From assembly GCA_009843525.1 (NCBI GenBank), contig VYDH01000016.1, forward strand, positions 124,001 through 188,000: a DNA stretch of 64,000 nucleotides. The letters run 5' to 3'. The DNA is from Acidimicrobiales bacterium. GTDB taxonomy: Bacteria > Actinomycetota > Acidimicrobiia > Acidimicrobiales > Poriferisodalaceae. Position 1 is the stretch's first letter. The number at the start of each line of letters is the position of its first letter. The notes beneath the pieces were generated by a model. That model was not told the origin of the DNA, made no database searches, and worked only from the letters and a program-made list of their open reading frames with translations. Positions 45,926 to 54,776 of this stretch are shown piece by piece. Made by a program: the position numbers and the translations under genes.

Positions 45926-47490
45926 GCGTCCTGAACTGCAGGTGCGGGATCGCTGACCGGGCTCTTGGGGTGCGGCCTGCGCTCATTGCTCGCTACGACA
46001 GCCATGAGCGGGGCCGGCCGTGCCTGACCCGGCGTGCGTCGGGTCGGCGACGCATGGTGCCGTGACCGCGATCGCGGAATGGTCACGCCGCTGGGACGCG
46101 TCTGGGAGAACAGGCCAGCTTCGTCGAGCAGCACCCGGTCCTCGTATTCGTCGAACCACAGCGCTTCGGGATTCCGCCCGACGATGGTGACCTTGCCCCG
46201 GTCCGGCGCGTGGGCCGGATTTCGCAGCACCTTGAAGATCACCACGCCGTTCTCGGCACCCGGCAAACCGGCAATCGGCTCGTCGGTCACCGCTGAGACT
46301 TCTGTCTTGCCCTTGTAATGCACGATGGTGAGTCGGGCGTGCGACTCCACTCCCGACAGCCCGCGCTGCGAATCGTTGAGGAGCTGCCACGCGGTCTCGA
46401 TGGGCACATTAAATGCCTTGTAGGCAATGATGTTCCGTCCGCAGAAGAAGTAGTGGTTCTCGACGCCGACGCCCTTGAGCGTGCGCTGGAGAATCCGCAG
46501 TGCATCGGCATTGTCGTTGACCCCAGCGATGATGGGAGTCTGGTTCTCGACGCTGATCCAGCCGCGTTCAACCAGCGAATCGACTGCCTGCCTTGTGTTC
46601 GGACGCCACTGAAGGAATCCCTTCTGATCGGCGATATACCGCCCGTCGGCATCTTTCAACAGGAACTCGTCGGGATGGTTGAAGTGGATCATGAACCGCA
46701 TCGCGACATCGGGATACACCTCATGGAAGCGGTCGATCATCGCGAAGAAGGCGTCATCGAAGCGATCCGGGTAGAACGCCAGCTCCTTGGTGCCCACCCG
46801 GATGGCCTCAGCGCCCGCTTCGGCCAATGCCGTGAACCATGCCGCCAGCTTGGAATTCGGCAGCACCATGGGGTCGCCGCCCGACAGGAGAATCTCACGC
46901 AGCTTCGGCCTGCCGGTTTCCGGATGAGTACCGCCGTTCGCTGCAACAGCGGCATTGTGTGTCTGGATGTACTCGGTGATCTCGCCAACTTGGGCGAGGC
47001 CCTTTTTCTTGACTGTGCCGTCCGAACGCTCAATCTCTTTGCGCCCAATCAGTTCCTCGCGATAACAGAATCGGCAATGGGCCGAGCACGTCGAGATCAC
47101 ATACAGCAGCGCCATTTCATACTTGTGCAGCAGTCCTTCGATAGGGCTGTAGTCAAGTTGGTTCGCTGGGTCTGGATCACCCTCAAGATCCACTGTTTCA
47201 TCAGGTGAGGCCTTGACCAGCTTTTGTAGTGCTGGGCTCGACTTGGCCATTTCAAAATAATGCCGTGTCAGTTTGACGGGCATTCTTAATTCTACGTCAC
47301 GATCTGTGCCACGCAGTTGGCTTAAATCGCTGAGCTCTTTCTCACTATAGAATGTGCGGAAATCCTCAGGCGCTGAGCCACTCATGAAGGGTTCGAGGCC
47401 ATTGACAATTTGACGGTCGTACCTAGGGTTCTCGACCTCGTCAAGCACCAATTGTTCCCGTTCTGTTGGCTGGTATTTACTCTTCGTCAT
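45916..47490 (-). CDS. kamA: KamA (lysine 2,3-aminomutase) family radical SAM protein
   Basis: The 524-residue protein has the radical SAM motif CSAHCRFCYR (CX3CX2C, ~137-146), ILLSGGDPM (~190), FMIHFNHPDE, and NQTPIIAGVNDN (~300), as in aminomutases that shift an alpha-amino group to the beta carbon using PLP. The canonical PLP-lysine motif PGGGGK is not recognisable; the nearest match is HYKGKTEV near residue 370. The C-terminal Cys-rich zinc site is missing and replaced by a basic tail (~475-524). Substrate is therefore uncertain. ATG 47490 has GAGAGG 4 bases upstream. The N-terminal third has only ~50% GC, against about two thirds around it, which suggests transfer. Confidence 0.8.
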   Translation of the reverse strand: MTKSKYQPTEREQLVLDEVENPRYDRQIVNGLEPFMSGSAPEDFRTFYSEKELSDLSQLRGTDRDVELRMPVKLTRHYFEMAKSSPALQKLVKASPDETVDLEGDPDPANQLDYSPIEGLLHKYEMALLYVISTCSAHCRFCYREELIGRKEIERSDGTVKKKGLAQVGEITEYIQTHNAAVAANGGTHPETGRPKLREILLSGGDPMVLPNSKLAAWFTALAEAGAEAIRVGTKELAFYPDRFDDAFFAMIDRFHEVYPDVAMRFMIHFNHPDEFLLKDADGRYIADQKGFLQWRPNTRQAVDSLVERGWISVENQTPIIAGVNDNADALRILQRTLKGVGVENHYFFCGRNIIAYKAFNVPIETAWQLLNDSQRGLSGVESHARLTIVHYKGKTEVSAVTDEPIAGLPGAENGVVIFKVLRNPAHAPDRGKVTIVGRNPEALWFDEYEDRVLLDEAGLFSQTRPSGVTIPRSRSRHHASPTRRTPGQARPAPLMAVVASNERRPHPKSPVSDPAPAVQDAQA

Positions 47491-47587
47491 CGCCTCTCTC
47501 GCTTGCTTCAGGTAGGGTCGCATCCCACTCTCTGCTCCCACCCTAGGGAAACGACCGTGCAGATTGCAAGGGGCTTGTCCGCGAGGG

Positions 47588-47611
47588 CCGCGCACTGCTG
47601 CGCGGTCTTTT
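47588..47611 (+). terminator. Hairpin with U-tract between kamA and manB
   Basis: CCGCGCA, loop CTGC, TGCGCGG form a perfect 7-bp stem followed by TCTTTT, a typical intrinsic terminator in the plus direction. It ends only 15 bases before the manB ATG and there is no plus-strand gene just upstream, so it might terminate a short leader or noncoding transcript, or attenuate manB. The 136-base spacer holds no coding frame that I can support. Confidence 0.5.
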
Positions 47612-47626
47612 AGGCTTTGCGAGCGT

Positions 47627-48985
47627 ATGACGGCCCGAATCGACCCTGTAACTGCTGGCGTTTTGGCAGGCATTGTCAAGGCATATGACATACGTGGCAT
47701 TTGCCCTGAGGAGCTCAGCCCGTCAGTGGCGCGAGGCATCGGTTACGCATTTGCGACGTGGTCGACAGCGCCGCAGATCGTCATGGCACGCGACATGCGG
47801 CCGAGCGGTGTTTCGCTGGCCGAGGCGTTCGCCGATGGCGCTCAAGCGGCCGGGTTCGACGTCATCGACATCGGGCTGGCTTCCACGGATCTGCTCTACT
47901 TCGCCTCCGGCCACCTGGGCATGCCGGGCGCAATGCTGACGGCGTCGCACAATCCGGCGTCCTACAACGGCATCAAGCTGTGCGGCCCGGGCGCTGCGCC
48001 GGTGGGTGCGGACAGCGGACTCGACGAGATCGCTGAGCGGGCGGCACAGGGCGACCCGTCGCCGCCAGGCGGCGGCCGGCGCAGCCGCCGCGATCTGCTT
48101 GACACGTTCGCCGCTCACGTCCGCTCGTTCGTCGATGCCTCGGGGCTCGGGCCGCTGCGCGTGGTAGCCGACACTGCGAATGGCATGGGGGGTCTGGTAG
48201 TGCCGGCCGTCTTCGACCCGCTGCCGTTCGAGTGGGAGCTGATGTACGGCGAGCTCGACGGCACGTTTCCCAACCATCCGGCCGACCCGATCCAACCGGA
48301 GAACCTGGTTGATCTGAGCGAGCGCGTGCGCAGCACCGGAGCCGACGTCGGCCTCGCATTCGACGGCGATGCCGACCGGGTGTTTCTCGTGGACGAGCGG
48401 GGCAGAGCGGTCAGCGGGTCGTTGCTCACTGCGCTGGTGGCCCAGGCCATGCTGCGTCGCAGCGGGCCGGGTCCGATCCTGCACAACCTGATCTGCTCAC
48501 GCGCCGTGCCCGAGGCGATAGTCGAAGCGGGTGGCCAGCCGGTGCGCACCCGGGTAGGTCACAGTTTCATCAAGGCAGAGATGGCACGCACCGGGGCCTC
48601 CTTCGGCGGCGAGCACAGCGGTCACTACTACTTCGCTGACAACTACCGGGCCGATTCCGGCCTCATAGCGGCGCTCATCGCACTCGAGCAGCTGAGTGCC
48701 GCGCAGATGCCGCTCTCGGAGCTGCTGGCTCCGCTCGACCGGTACTCATCTTCGGGCGAGATCAACACCCGTGTCGCCGACGTCGACGGGGTGCTGCGGC
48801 GGGTCGGTGCGTACTTCGCGACGTTCTCCCAGGACTGGCTTGATGGGCTGACGATTGATGGTGGCGACTGGTGGTTCAACCTGCGGCCGTCCAATACCGA
48901 GCCCCTGCTGCGGCTGAATCTCGAGGCACCTGACGCTGGGGCGGTAGCGGAGCGCGTGAGTGAGATCACGACGTTGCTGGCATGA
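47627..48985 (+). CDS. manB: Phosphomannomutase/phosphoglucomutase
   Basis: The enzyme interconverts mannose-6-phosphate and mannose-1-phosphate via a phosphoserine. The 452-residue protein has KAYDIRGICPEE (~18), the active-site TASHNPASYNGIK (~105-117), the metal loop AFDGDADRVF (~244) and a sugar-binding GGEHSGHYYFADNY (~326), with RPSNTEPLLRLNLE (~424) for phosphate binding. ATG 47627 starts right before MTARIDPVTAG; an upstream extension across the hairpin is unlikely. It heads a run with Trm112-like, SIS isomerase and ahcY genes, like the mycobacterial pmm region. Confidence 0.92.
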   Translation: MTARIDPVTAGVLAGIVKAYDIRGICPEELSPSVARGIGYAFATWSTAPQIVMARDMRPSGVSLAEAFADGAQAAGFDVIDIGLASTDLLYFASGHLGMPGAMLTASHNPASYNGIKLCGPGAAPVGADSGLDEIAERAAQGDPSPPGGGRRSRRDLLDTFAAHVRSFVDASGLGPLRVVADTANGMGGLVVPAVFDPLPFEWELMYGELDGTFPNHPADPIQPENLVDLSERVRSTGADVGLAFDGDADRVFLVDERGRAVSGSLLTALVAQAMLRRSGPGPILHNLICSRAVPEAIVEAGGQPVRTRVGHSFIKAEMARTGASFGGEHSGHYYFADNYRADSGLIAALIALEQLSAAQMPLSELLAPLDRYSSSGEINTRVADVDGVLRRVGAYFATFSQDWLDGLTIDGGDWWFNLRPSNTEPLLRLNLEAPDAGAVAERVSEITTLLA

Positions 48986-49047
48986 TCGCCGCATGGAATC
49001 GCAGACGCGGCCTCACGACGACGTCGCGCCGCGCTCGGGAGGCACGC

Positions 49048-49284
49048 GTGGGTCTTGATCCGGTCTTGGCGGACGTGCTGGCGTGCCCCCAGGACAAGGG
49101 ACCGCTCTACTTCGTGCCCGACGACGAGCTGCTGTACAACCCGCGCCTGCGCAAGACATACGCCGTCGACGGCGGCATTCCGGTGCTGCTGATCGACGAG
49201 GCAACCGATGCCGACCCAGCCTCCGCGGCGGCGCTCGATGCCCGCATTGCGAGCGGCGAACTCACCCCGACATTCGAGCCATGA
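49048..49284 (+). CDS. Trm112/YcaR-like small protein
   Basis: The 78-residue protein reads LDPVLADVLACPQDKGPLYF, then YNPRLRKTYAVDGGIPVLLIDEA, the Trm112-like pattern (Pfam Trm112p). Such proteins bind zinc and activate methyltransferases in eukaryotes and archaea; the bacterial role is unclear. Here only one Cys remains (CPQD), so no zinc knuckle is likely. GTG 49048 is preferred because GGGAGG lies 5 bases upstream and it gives the usual family length; a start at 49 082-22 codons upstream (ATG 48982, overlapping manB) is the alternative. It overlaps the SIS gene by ATGA. Confidence 0.8.
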   Translation: MGLDPVLADVLACPQDKGPLYFVPDDELLYNPRLRKTYAVDGGIPVLLIDEATDADPASAAALDARIASGELTPTFEP

Positions 49285-50372
49285 CATCGTCGCACGATGA
49301 CGCCCCGGCGACACCTGCCGCTGCGGCTGGCCCCGACTCCCTCGACTTGGCGCGAGCGGTCGCGAACCTGCCTGAGCAGTTGGAGGCAGCGCTCGCCTCG
49401 TCTGAGGCCACCCAGGGAGCGGTCGACGGCGGCCGCATCGCCAATGTCGCGGTCATGGGCATGGGTGGTTCCGGCGTCGCCGGTGACATCGTCTCGGCGC
49501 TTGCAGCCCCCCTGATGCCGGTGCCGGTCACCGTCGCCAAGGGCTACGAGTGCCCGGCGTTCGTTGGCCCGACCACGCTTGCCATCGCCGTCTCGTTCAG
49601 CGGCAACACCGAAGAGACGCTCGAGGCGGCCACGACTGCGCACGATGCGGGCGCTTCGGTGATAGCCGTCACATCAGGCGGGCGCTTGGCCGAGCTGGCT
49701 GGCGAGTGGGCTGCACCGCTCTACGAGGTGGACAGCACGATCCCGATGCCGCGGGCCGCGGTGGGCGCGATCTCTGTCGCCCCGCTCGTTGCACTTGAGC
49801 GAGCCGGTCTGCTCTCCGGCATTGCCGGATGGGTGGACGCAGCGGCAGCCCAGCTGCGGAGACGGCGCGGTTCCGCCGACGGTGCCAGCGCCGCGGCAGA
49901 CTCGCTCGAGGGCATCGTGAGCGCGGTGGGCAACGGCGAGATGACTCCCGTCTTCTACGGCGGAGGTGCACTCGGTGCGGTGGCTGCGGGTCGTGCCAAA
50001 GCTCAGATCAACGAGAACGCCAAGATCCCCGCCTTCGCCAGCTTCATGCCTGAGCTGTGCCACAACGAATTGGCCGGATGGGATCAAGCCGGTCGCTTGG
50101 CCGACGGCTCGCCGCTCGCGGTGATCGCGCTGCGCCACGGTTTCGAACATCCGCAGCTCGGTCGTCGCTACGACTTCACGAGCGGTGTGCTCGACGGCGC
50201 CCGCATCGTCGTGCCGCATGCCGAACTGCACGCCGCGGGCGACGGCCCCATGGCGCAGCTGTTCGACCTCATCTACCAGGTCGACGTGCTGAGTCTGCGT
50301 GTCGCCGCTGCGGCCCGGCGCGACCCCGGCCCGATCCCCCTGCTCGAAGAACTGAAGGCATTCCTTGCCTGA
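49281..50372 (+). CDS. SIS-domain phosphoglucose/phosphomannose isomerase
   Basis: The 363-residue protein resembles bifunctional PGI/PMI enzymes (Rv3256c position in mycobacteria). Two SIS domains: the first has VMGMGGSGVAGDIVSAL (~56), IAVSFSGNTEETLEA (~97), VIAVTSGGRLAELA; the second starts near 190 with VFYGGGALGAVAAGRAKAQINENAK (~228) and ELCHNELAGW (~259). It would convert fructose-6-phosphate to mannose-6-phosphate for manB and manC. It is in an operon with manB by 4-base overlap with the Trm112-like gene, and ahcY follows after 36 bases. Confidence 0.85.
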   Translation: MTSSHDDAPATPAAAAGPDSLDLARAVANLPEQLEAALASSEATQGAVDGGRIANVAVMGMGGSGVAGDIVSALAAPLMPVPVTVAKGYECPAFVGPTTLAIAVSFSGNTEETLEAATTAHDAGASVIAVTSGGRLAELAGEWAAPLYEVDSTIPMPRAAVGAISVAPLVALERAGLLSGIAGWVDAAAAQLRRRRGSADGASAAADSLEGIVSAVGNGEMTPVFYGGGALGAVAAGRAKAQINENAKIPAFASFMPELCHNELAGWDQAGRLADGSPLAVIALRHGFEHPQLGRRYDFTSGVLDGARIVVPHAELHAAGDGPMAQLFDLIYQVDVLSLRVAAAARRDPGPIPLLEELKAFLA

Positions 50373-50408
50373 GACGGCAGGCTGTCGCTCCAAGAACGAG
50401 GTGATCCC

Positions 50409-51875
50409 ATGAGCCAGGCGTCGAGCCTGATCGATGATTTCGAGGTAGCCGATCTGAGTCTGGCGGCTGCAGGACGGCTCCAGATCGAGCTGGCCGAGAC
50501 CGAGATGCCCGGGCTCATGGCCCTGCGCGCGCAGCACATGGACTCCCAGCCGCTGGCAGGAGCGCGCATCACCGGCTCGCTGCACATGACCGTGCAGACA
50601 GCGGTGCTGATCGAGACGCTGGCCGATCTCGGCGCGCAGGTGCGCTGGGCGTCCTGCAACATCTTCTCCACCCAGGATGAGGCCGCGGCTGCGGTTGTGG
50701 TGGGGCGCGATGGAACAGTGGACTGCCCGCAAGGCGTGCCTGTGTTCGCATGGAAGGGCGAGACGCTTGCCGAATACTGGCGCTGCAACTTCCGCGCCCT
50801 CCGCTGGCCCGAAGGACCCGGCCCGACGCTGATCGTCGACGACGGCGGAGACGCCACGCTGATGGTTCACCTCGGGGCTCGCTACGAGTCTCAGGGCGGC
50901 GTGCCGAGCCAGTCTGTCGACGGCCCGGATGCGGCATCGCCCGACGAGGTAGCGGTGCACGAACTGCTCGACGAGATCCAGCGCACCGAGCCCGGCCTCT
51001 GGACCGAGATCTCGGCCGGTCTGCGAGGTGTCTCCGAGGAAACCACGACAGGCGTGAACCGCCTCTACGAGATGGCAGCCCGCGGGGAGCTGACCTTCCC
51101 CGCCTACAGCGTCAACGACTCGGTCACGAAGTCCAAGTTCGACAATCTCTACGGCTGCCGGCACTCGCTGATCGATGGCATCAACCGGGCCACCGACGTG
51201 ATGCTGGGCGGCAAGGTGGCCTTCGTGGCGGGTTACGGCGATGTCGGAAAGGGGTGCGCGCAGGCGCTGCGCGGCCAGGGCTGCCGGGTCATCGTCTCCG
51301 AGATCGACCCCATCAATGCGCTGCAGGCTGCCATGGAGGGCTTCGAGGTGGATCGGCTCGAGAACGTGCTCGACATCGCCGACATCTACGTGACCGCGAC
51401 GGGCAACCGCGACATCATCTCAGCGGAGCACATGACGGCCATGAAGCACCAGGCGGTCGTGGCCAACATCGGGCATTTCGACAACGAGATCGACATGGCG
51501 GGGCTGGCTGCGATGTCCGACGTCCAGCGCCGTTCGATCAAGCCGCAGGTGGACGAGTTCGTGTTCCCGAGCGGGAACTCAGTGATTGTGCTGGCCGAAG
51601 GTCGCTTGGTGAACCTGGGCTGCGCGACCGGGCATCCGAGCTTCGTGATGTCGATGAGCTTCACGAACCAGGTGCTCGCTCAGCTTGAGCTGCACGCTCA
51701 TGCAGAGGAGCTGGAGGCAGACGTTCACGTGTTGCCGAAGCGGCTGGATGAGGAAGTGGCTCGGCTGCATCTTGATCGGCTGGGCGCGAAGCTCACGCAG
51801 TTGACGCCTGGGCAGGCTTCGTATCTCGGTCTCGACGTGGACGGTCCCTACAAAGCTGACCGCTACCGCTACTGA
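50409..51875 (+). CDS. ahcY: Adenosylhomocysteinase
   Basis: S-adenosylhomocysteine hydrolase splits SAH into adenosine and homocysteine, with tightly bound NAD+. The 488-residue protein has [18 protein letters not shown]-type substrate motif ([16 protein letters not shown], ~57), [14 protein letters not shown] (~83), the [12 protein letters not shown] Lys-Asp pair (~238-249), NAD loop [10 protein letters not shown] (~276), TATGNRDI (~328) and the C-terminal KADRYRY. The central insert and length match actinobacterial enzymes. ATG 50409 follows AACGAGG. No SAH riboswitch is possible in the 36-base spacer. Confidence 0.95.
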   Translation: MSQASSLIDDFEVADLSLAAAGRLQIELAETEMPGLMALRAQHMDSQPLAGARITGSLHMTVQTAVLIETLADLGAQVRWASCNIFSTQDEAAAAVVVGRDGTVDCPQGVPVFAWKGETLAEYWRCNFRALRWPEGPGPTLIVDDGGDATLMVHLGARYESQGGVPSQSVDGPDAASPDEVAVHELLDEIQRTEPGLWTEISAGLRGVSEETTTGVNRLYEMAARGELTFPAYSVNDSVTKSKFDNLYGCRHSLIDGINRATDVMLGGKVAFVAGYGDVGKGCAQALRGQGCRVIVSEIDPINALQAAMEGFEVDRLENVLDIADIYVTATGNRDIISAEHMTAMKHQAVVANIGHFDNEIDMAGLAAMSDVQRRSIKPQVDEFVFPSGNSVIVLAEGRLVNLGCATGHPSFVMSMSFTNQVLAQLELHAHAEELEADVHVLPKRLDEEVARLHLDRLGAKLTQLTPGQASYLGLDVDGPYKADRYRY

Positions 51876-51940
51876 CGTGTTGTTGGCGCGCCCTCGCCGC
51901 TCGGTCGCCTCCGCGTTCACCTGACTGCGTCGAAACCTCT

Positions 51941-51969
51941 TTGGTGGCCGGATTCGGCACGCCTACGGT
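51941..51969 (+). promoter_or_regulatory. Promoter of comF-like gene (leaderless)
   Basis: TTGGTG (51941-51946), a 17-base spacer, and TACGGT (51964-51969) make a near-ideal promoter. GTG 51977 comes 7 bases later, so the start codon is about +1. This also shows that the TTG at 51941 is promoter, not a start codon. Confidence 0.6.
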
Positions 51970-51976
51970 CCGGGCC

Positions 51977-52591
51977 GTGCTGTTCGAAGTGCGCTGTCCG
52001 GGCTGCAGCGCATTGGGGTGGTGTCCGTGTGCGGAGTGCATTGGGGCGCTTGCGGATCCCGAGCCGACGTCGGTTCCTGGCACAGACTCGGTTGCGCTGT
52101 TGTTCTCTCACGATGAGGTCGGGCGCGAGTTCATTCATGCGCTGAAGTACCGGGGCGAGCGGGCCATTGCCCGTTGGCTGGGCGATTCACTGGCGCTCGC
52201 TCATCTGGATGCCCGAGGTGAGGCAGTACCCATTGACGCAGTGACTTGGGCGCCGACCACGGCAGCGCACCGGCGGGCTCGGGGTTTTGACCAGGCCGAG
52301 ACGCTGGCTAGGGCCACCGCCAAGGCCCTGCGCGCGCGTCCGTCGCGATTGCTCCGGCGGATCGGCGGGACAGCGCAATCGGGCGCGGGCCGGGAAGCAC
52401 GGTTGGCCGGTCCTCGCTTCGAGGGCCGCGCCCGTGCGGCGGGACGGTGCGTGCTGCTCGTGGACGACGTGGTGACCACTGGGGCCACGCTGCGGGCAGC
52501 TACAGCCGCGCTGATGGATGCCGGTGCGGCGGCAGTTCATGTGGCAGCGTGTGCCCGACGGGGTCGCGACCGCTTCTCGGCGGCTGCCTAA
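51977..52591 (+). CDS. ComF-family phosphoribosyltransferase-like protein
   Basis: The 204-residue protein begins with Cys pairs CPGC and CPCAEC (~8-22), a zinc-finger-like start usual for ComF, then YRGERAIARWLGDSLA, WAPTTAAHRRARGFDQAETLARATA (~95-119) and the PRPP-binding loop CVLLVDDVVTTGATLRAA (~157-174). ComF proteins assist DNA uptake or processing in competent bacteria, but many are of unknown role. GTG 51977 is fixed by the promoter at leaderless spacing. A type IV-like pilus locus begins 1.2 kb downstream, which might link it to DNA uptake (inference). Confidence 0.82.
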   Translation: MLFEVRCPGCSALGWCPCAECIGALADPEPTSVPGTDSVALLFSHDEVGREFIHALKYRGERAIARWLGDSLALAHLDARGEAVPIDAVTWAPTTAAHRRARGFDQAETLARATAKALRARPSRLLRRIGGTAQSGAGREARLAGPRFEGRARAAGRCVLLVDDVVTTGATLRAATAALMDAGAAAVHVAACARRGRDRFSAAA

Positions 52592-52656
52592 CATGGCACT
52601 CCCTTCAGTTGGAGCAAAGCTGCAGCCGCTGTGCAGATGCTCAGAAAGCCGAGGCA

Positions 52657-53256
52657 ATGCAGATCACCATCACGGGTCGCAAAGTTCAGGTTCCCGACGA
52701 TGTGCGGGCTGCGGTGGAGAGGAAGATCGGGGCACTGGATCGATTCGTCAGCGGGTTGGATCGTGCTGAGGTGGTCTTCCGTGAGGAGAAGAATCCTCGC
52801 ATCGCCGAGCGAGAACAGGTGGAGGTGACGCTGCTCGGCCACGGCCACCATGTGCGCGCCTCGGTCGCCGGCGTCGATCAGCACCAGGCGGTCGATCTGG
52901 CGGTCGGCAAGCTGGGCAAGCAGCTCCGCAAGCTCAAGACCCGCGTCGTGCGCCGGCATCGTCCCAATCTGCACCGCGACGAGGCGCATCATCCGCTCGC
53001 ACGTCTCGAGAACGACCTCGTCAACGGCGCTCCGGCCCCCGAGATCACCGCGGGGCCTGACGATCCCGAATGGGTACCGCGCATCGTGCGGCGCAAGAGC
53101 TTCGACCTCGAGCTGATGGATCCCGCCGAGGCCGTGACCCGCATGCAGCTGCTGGATCACGATTTCTTCCTCTTCGTGAATGCAGACACCGGCAAACCCA
53201 GCGTGGTGTACTTGCGCTCCGACGGCGATGCCGGTCTCATCGAGATCGACGCCTAA
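52657..53256 (+). CDS. hpf: Long-form ribosome hibernation promoting factor
   Basis: HPF binds the 30S decoding centre in stationary phase, and the long form dimerises ribosomes. The 199-residue protein has the RaiA-like N-terminal domain (~1-105: MQITITGRKVQVPDDVRAAVERKIGALDRF, VEVTLLGHGHHVRASVAG, KLGKQLRKLKTRVVRRH), a linker, and the C-terminal dimerisation domain (~142-199: IVRRKSFDLELMDPAEAVTRMQLLDHDFFLFVNADTG). ATG 52657 has GAGG 2 bases upstream. Its last 29 bases overlap the proposed start of the next gene. Confidence 0.92.
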   Translation: MQITITGRKVQVPDDVRAAVERKIGALDRFVSGLDRAEVVFREEKNPRIAEREQVEVTLLGHGHHVRASVAGVDQHQAVDLAVGKLGKQLRKLKTRVVRRHRPNLHRDEAHHPLARLENDLVNGAPAPEITAGPDDPEWVPRIVRRKSFDLELMDPAEAVTRMQLLDHDFFLFVNADTGKPSVVYLRSDGDAGLIEIDA

Positions 53257-53692
53257 GACGCCGCGGGGCCGTCCGACGGGCAAGGCGGGCTTGACGACGC
53301 TTGAGTGGCTGTTGTTGACGGCGGCTGTCGCGGCGATGGTGGCGCTCGCGGTGGTGGCGGTGCAGGCAGCCGTCAGGGACATCGGCATCGAGACGAATCG
53401 GCATCGTGCGCGGTTCCGCACGGCAGAGATCGCCGCGGACGCGTTGACGCGGGAGTGGCGGGCTCGCTCCCCCGAGAGCCAGTTCGAGGCCGATCAGATC
53501 AACCGCCAATATGAGCAGCGGTGCGCTCGTCTGGCGATCACCTACGCCGACAGCGAGGCGCGTTCGTACTGGTTGCCGGGACTGTTGGCTCCGGAGGGCG
53601 GCTGGCGCGAGCGTCAGCGGATTCCGGTCTGCTACTTGCGTGATGTGCGCGGCGAGCGGGAGCGGTTCGGCACCTACGAGCCCGGCCCGTGA
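53228..53692 (+). CDS. Prepilin-like protein (pilin 3 of the Tad locus)
   Basis: The 154-residue protein has a basic leader, then G-L-T-T-L-E-W-L-L-L: a prepilin cleavage site (Gly before a hydrophobic run with Glu at +5) followed by a ~25-residue hydrophobic helix. The soluble part has CARLAITYADSEARSYW and a second Cys near VCYLRDV, allowing a disulfide. Its layout mirrors pilins 1 and 2 on the minus strand. ATG 53228 lies inside hpf by 29 bases without an obvious ribosome site; TTG 53291 would remove the leader and is unlikely. It is convergent with pilin 2. Confidence 0.7.
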   Translation: MPVSSRSTPKTPRGRPTGKAGLTTLEWLLLTAAVAAMVALAVVAVQAAVRDIGIETNRHRARFRTAEIAADALTREWRARSPESQFEADQINRQYEQRCARLAITYADSEARSYWLPGLLAPEGGWRERQRIPVCYLRDVRGERERFGTYEPGP

Positions 53693-53754
53693 GCGAGGCG
53701 GCGTGGCGTCGCTGGCTCTTGTGTGTCAATCAGCCTCAGCCGAGCATGTGTGCG

Positions 53755-54219
53755 TCAGAGCGCACGTCGACAGTCCGTCTGCGGTTTGGTGGCAGTGGCT
53801 GGCTGGGGGTCGGCTGCGTTGAGCTCTGCGGTGCTGGGTGCGGCGCTGTCGGCTTTGCCGGTCGGCCGCCGGAAGGCTGGCTGCACGTCGAGGTTGGTGT
53901 CGCTGTAGAGGATCTCGAGGCGTTCGCAACGCGCCGTGAAGTACAGCTCCCATTTCTGCCAGCTGTTGAAGCGGGCATCGCTCGGCTGGGCGGTCTTGGC
54001 TTCGCGGACGACGGTGTCGGCGGCGACATTGGCGGCGGTCTCGCGTGCACTCGCGCCGCCGAGCTGCTCGGCGGTGTCGTCGACAACGTTCTGCACGAGC
54101 ACCACGGCCAGCGCGGCGAGGCCCGCGACTGCTGCCACGATGAGCAGCCATTCCAAGGTCGTGAGGCCGCGCTCGTCGCCGCGCTGCTTGTGTCGTGTCG
54201 GGTGGGTACGGGTGTTCAT
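53755..54219 (-). CDS. Prepilin-like protein (pilin 2)
   Basis: The 154-residue protein has an 18-residue basic leader ending RG, then L-T-T-L-E-W-L-L-I and a hydrophobic helix (to ~42). The rest is helical (GGASARETAANVAADTVVREAKT), then FTARCERLEILYSDTNLDVQP and an Ala/Thr/Pro-rich tail with a final Cys. The cleavage motif matches pilins 1 and 3, so one peptidase, encoded just upstream, should mature all three. It is the last gene of the minus-strand Tad run. AAAGGAC lies 6 bases before ATG 54219. Confidence 0.78.
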   Translation of the reverse strand: MNTRTHPTRHKQRGDERGLTTLEWLLIVAAVAGLAALAVVLVQNVVDDTAEQLGGASARETAANVAADTVVREAKTAQPSDARFNSWQKWELYFTARCERLEILYSDTNLDVQPAFRRPTGKADSAAPSTAELNAADPQPATATKPQTDCRRAL

Positions 54220-54275
54220 GGGATGTGTCCTTTCGGAGTCGGGATGGGTGGGTCGGTCGTGGGCGGGTGCGGACG

Positions 54276-54776
54276 TCACGGGGCGGTTCCGGCGGCGTGG
54301 AGGTTCCACGCGACGACGCCTGCGGTGCCGCAGGAGAGCCACGGCGCCCAGCGGATGTGTGCTCCGCGCCCGTGGCGAGCGGTCGACGCGATGGCGGCCG
54401 GCCATGCGGCGATGGCGCCTGCGAGCAGCGCCCACCAGGGCCATTGGGTTCCCCACCAGGCGGTGAGCAGGCTGTTGACGGCAATGAGGCGCACGTCGCC
54501 GTAGCCGAGCCTGCCGTGCGAGTGCTGCCAGCCGAAGTCGGCCAGCAGCGCTGCGGGGGCGGCACCGGCGAGTGTCCACAGCCACCTGAGCGGGTTGCCC
54601 CCCAGTACGGCGGCGCTGCCGAGCAGTGCCGCTACTGCCGTGCCGGTCGTCCAGCAGGCGCGCCGCGAGATGGTGGCGGTGCGCAGGTCGGTGTAGGTGG
54701 CGTGTGCGCCGAGGCATGCCCAGGCGGCGATTGCTGCCCACACGAGGGCTCTTGCGGTCTGGGTGGTGGCGGTCAT
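54276..54776 (-). CDS. Prepilin peptidase (A24, TadV/CpaA-like)
   Basis: The 166-residue membrane aspartic protease should cut the Gly before LTTLEW/LASLEW in the pilins. It has the two catalytic Asp motifs of the family: YTDLRTATISRR (~27-38, the DxRxxxIPN region) and GYGDVRL (~93-99, the GxGDxKL region), with about five to six TM spans around them. It lacks the N-terminal methylase domain of PilD, as TadV/CpaA proteins do. Start ATG 54776 overlaps the TadE-Calx-beta stop by 4 bases. Confidence 0.85.
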   Translation of the reverse strand: MTATTQTARALVWAAIAAWACLGAHATYTDLRTATISRRACWTTGTAVAALLGSAAVLGGNPLRWLWTLAGAAPAALLADFGWQHSHGRLGYGDVRLIAVNSLLTAWWGTQWPWWALLAGAIAAWPAAIASTARHGRGAHIRWAPWLSCGTAGVVAWNLHAAGTAP

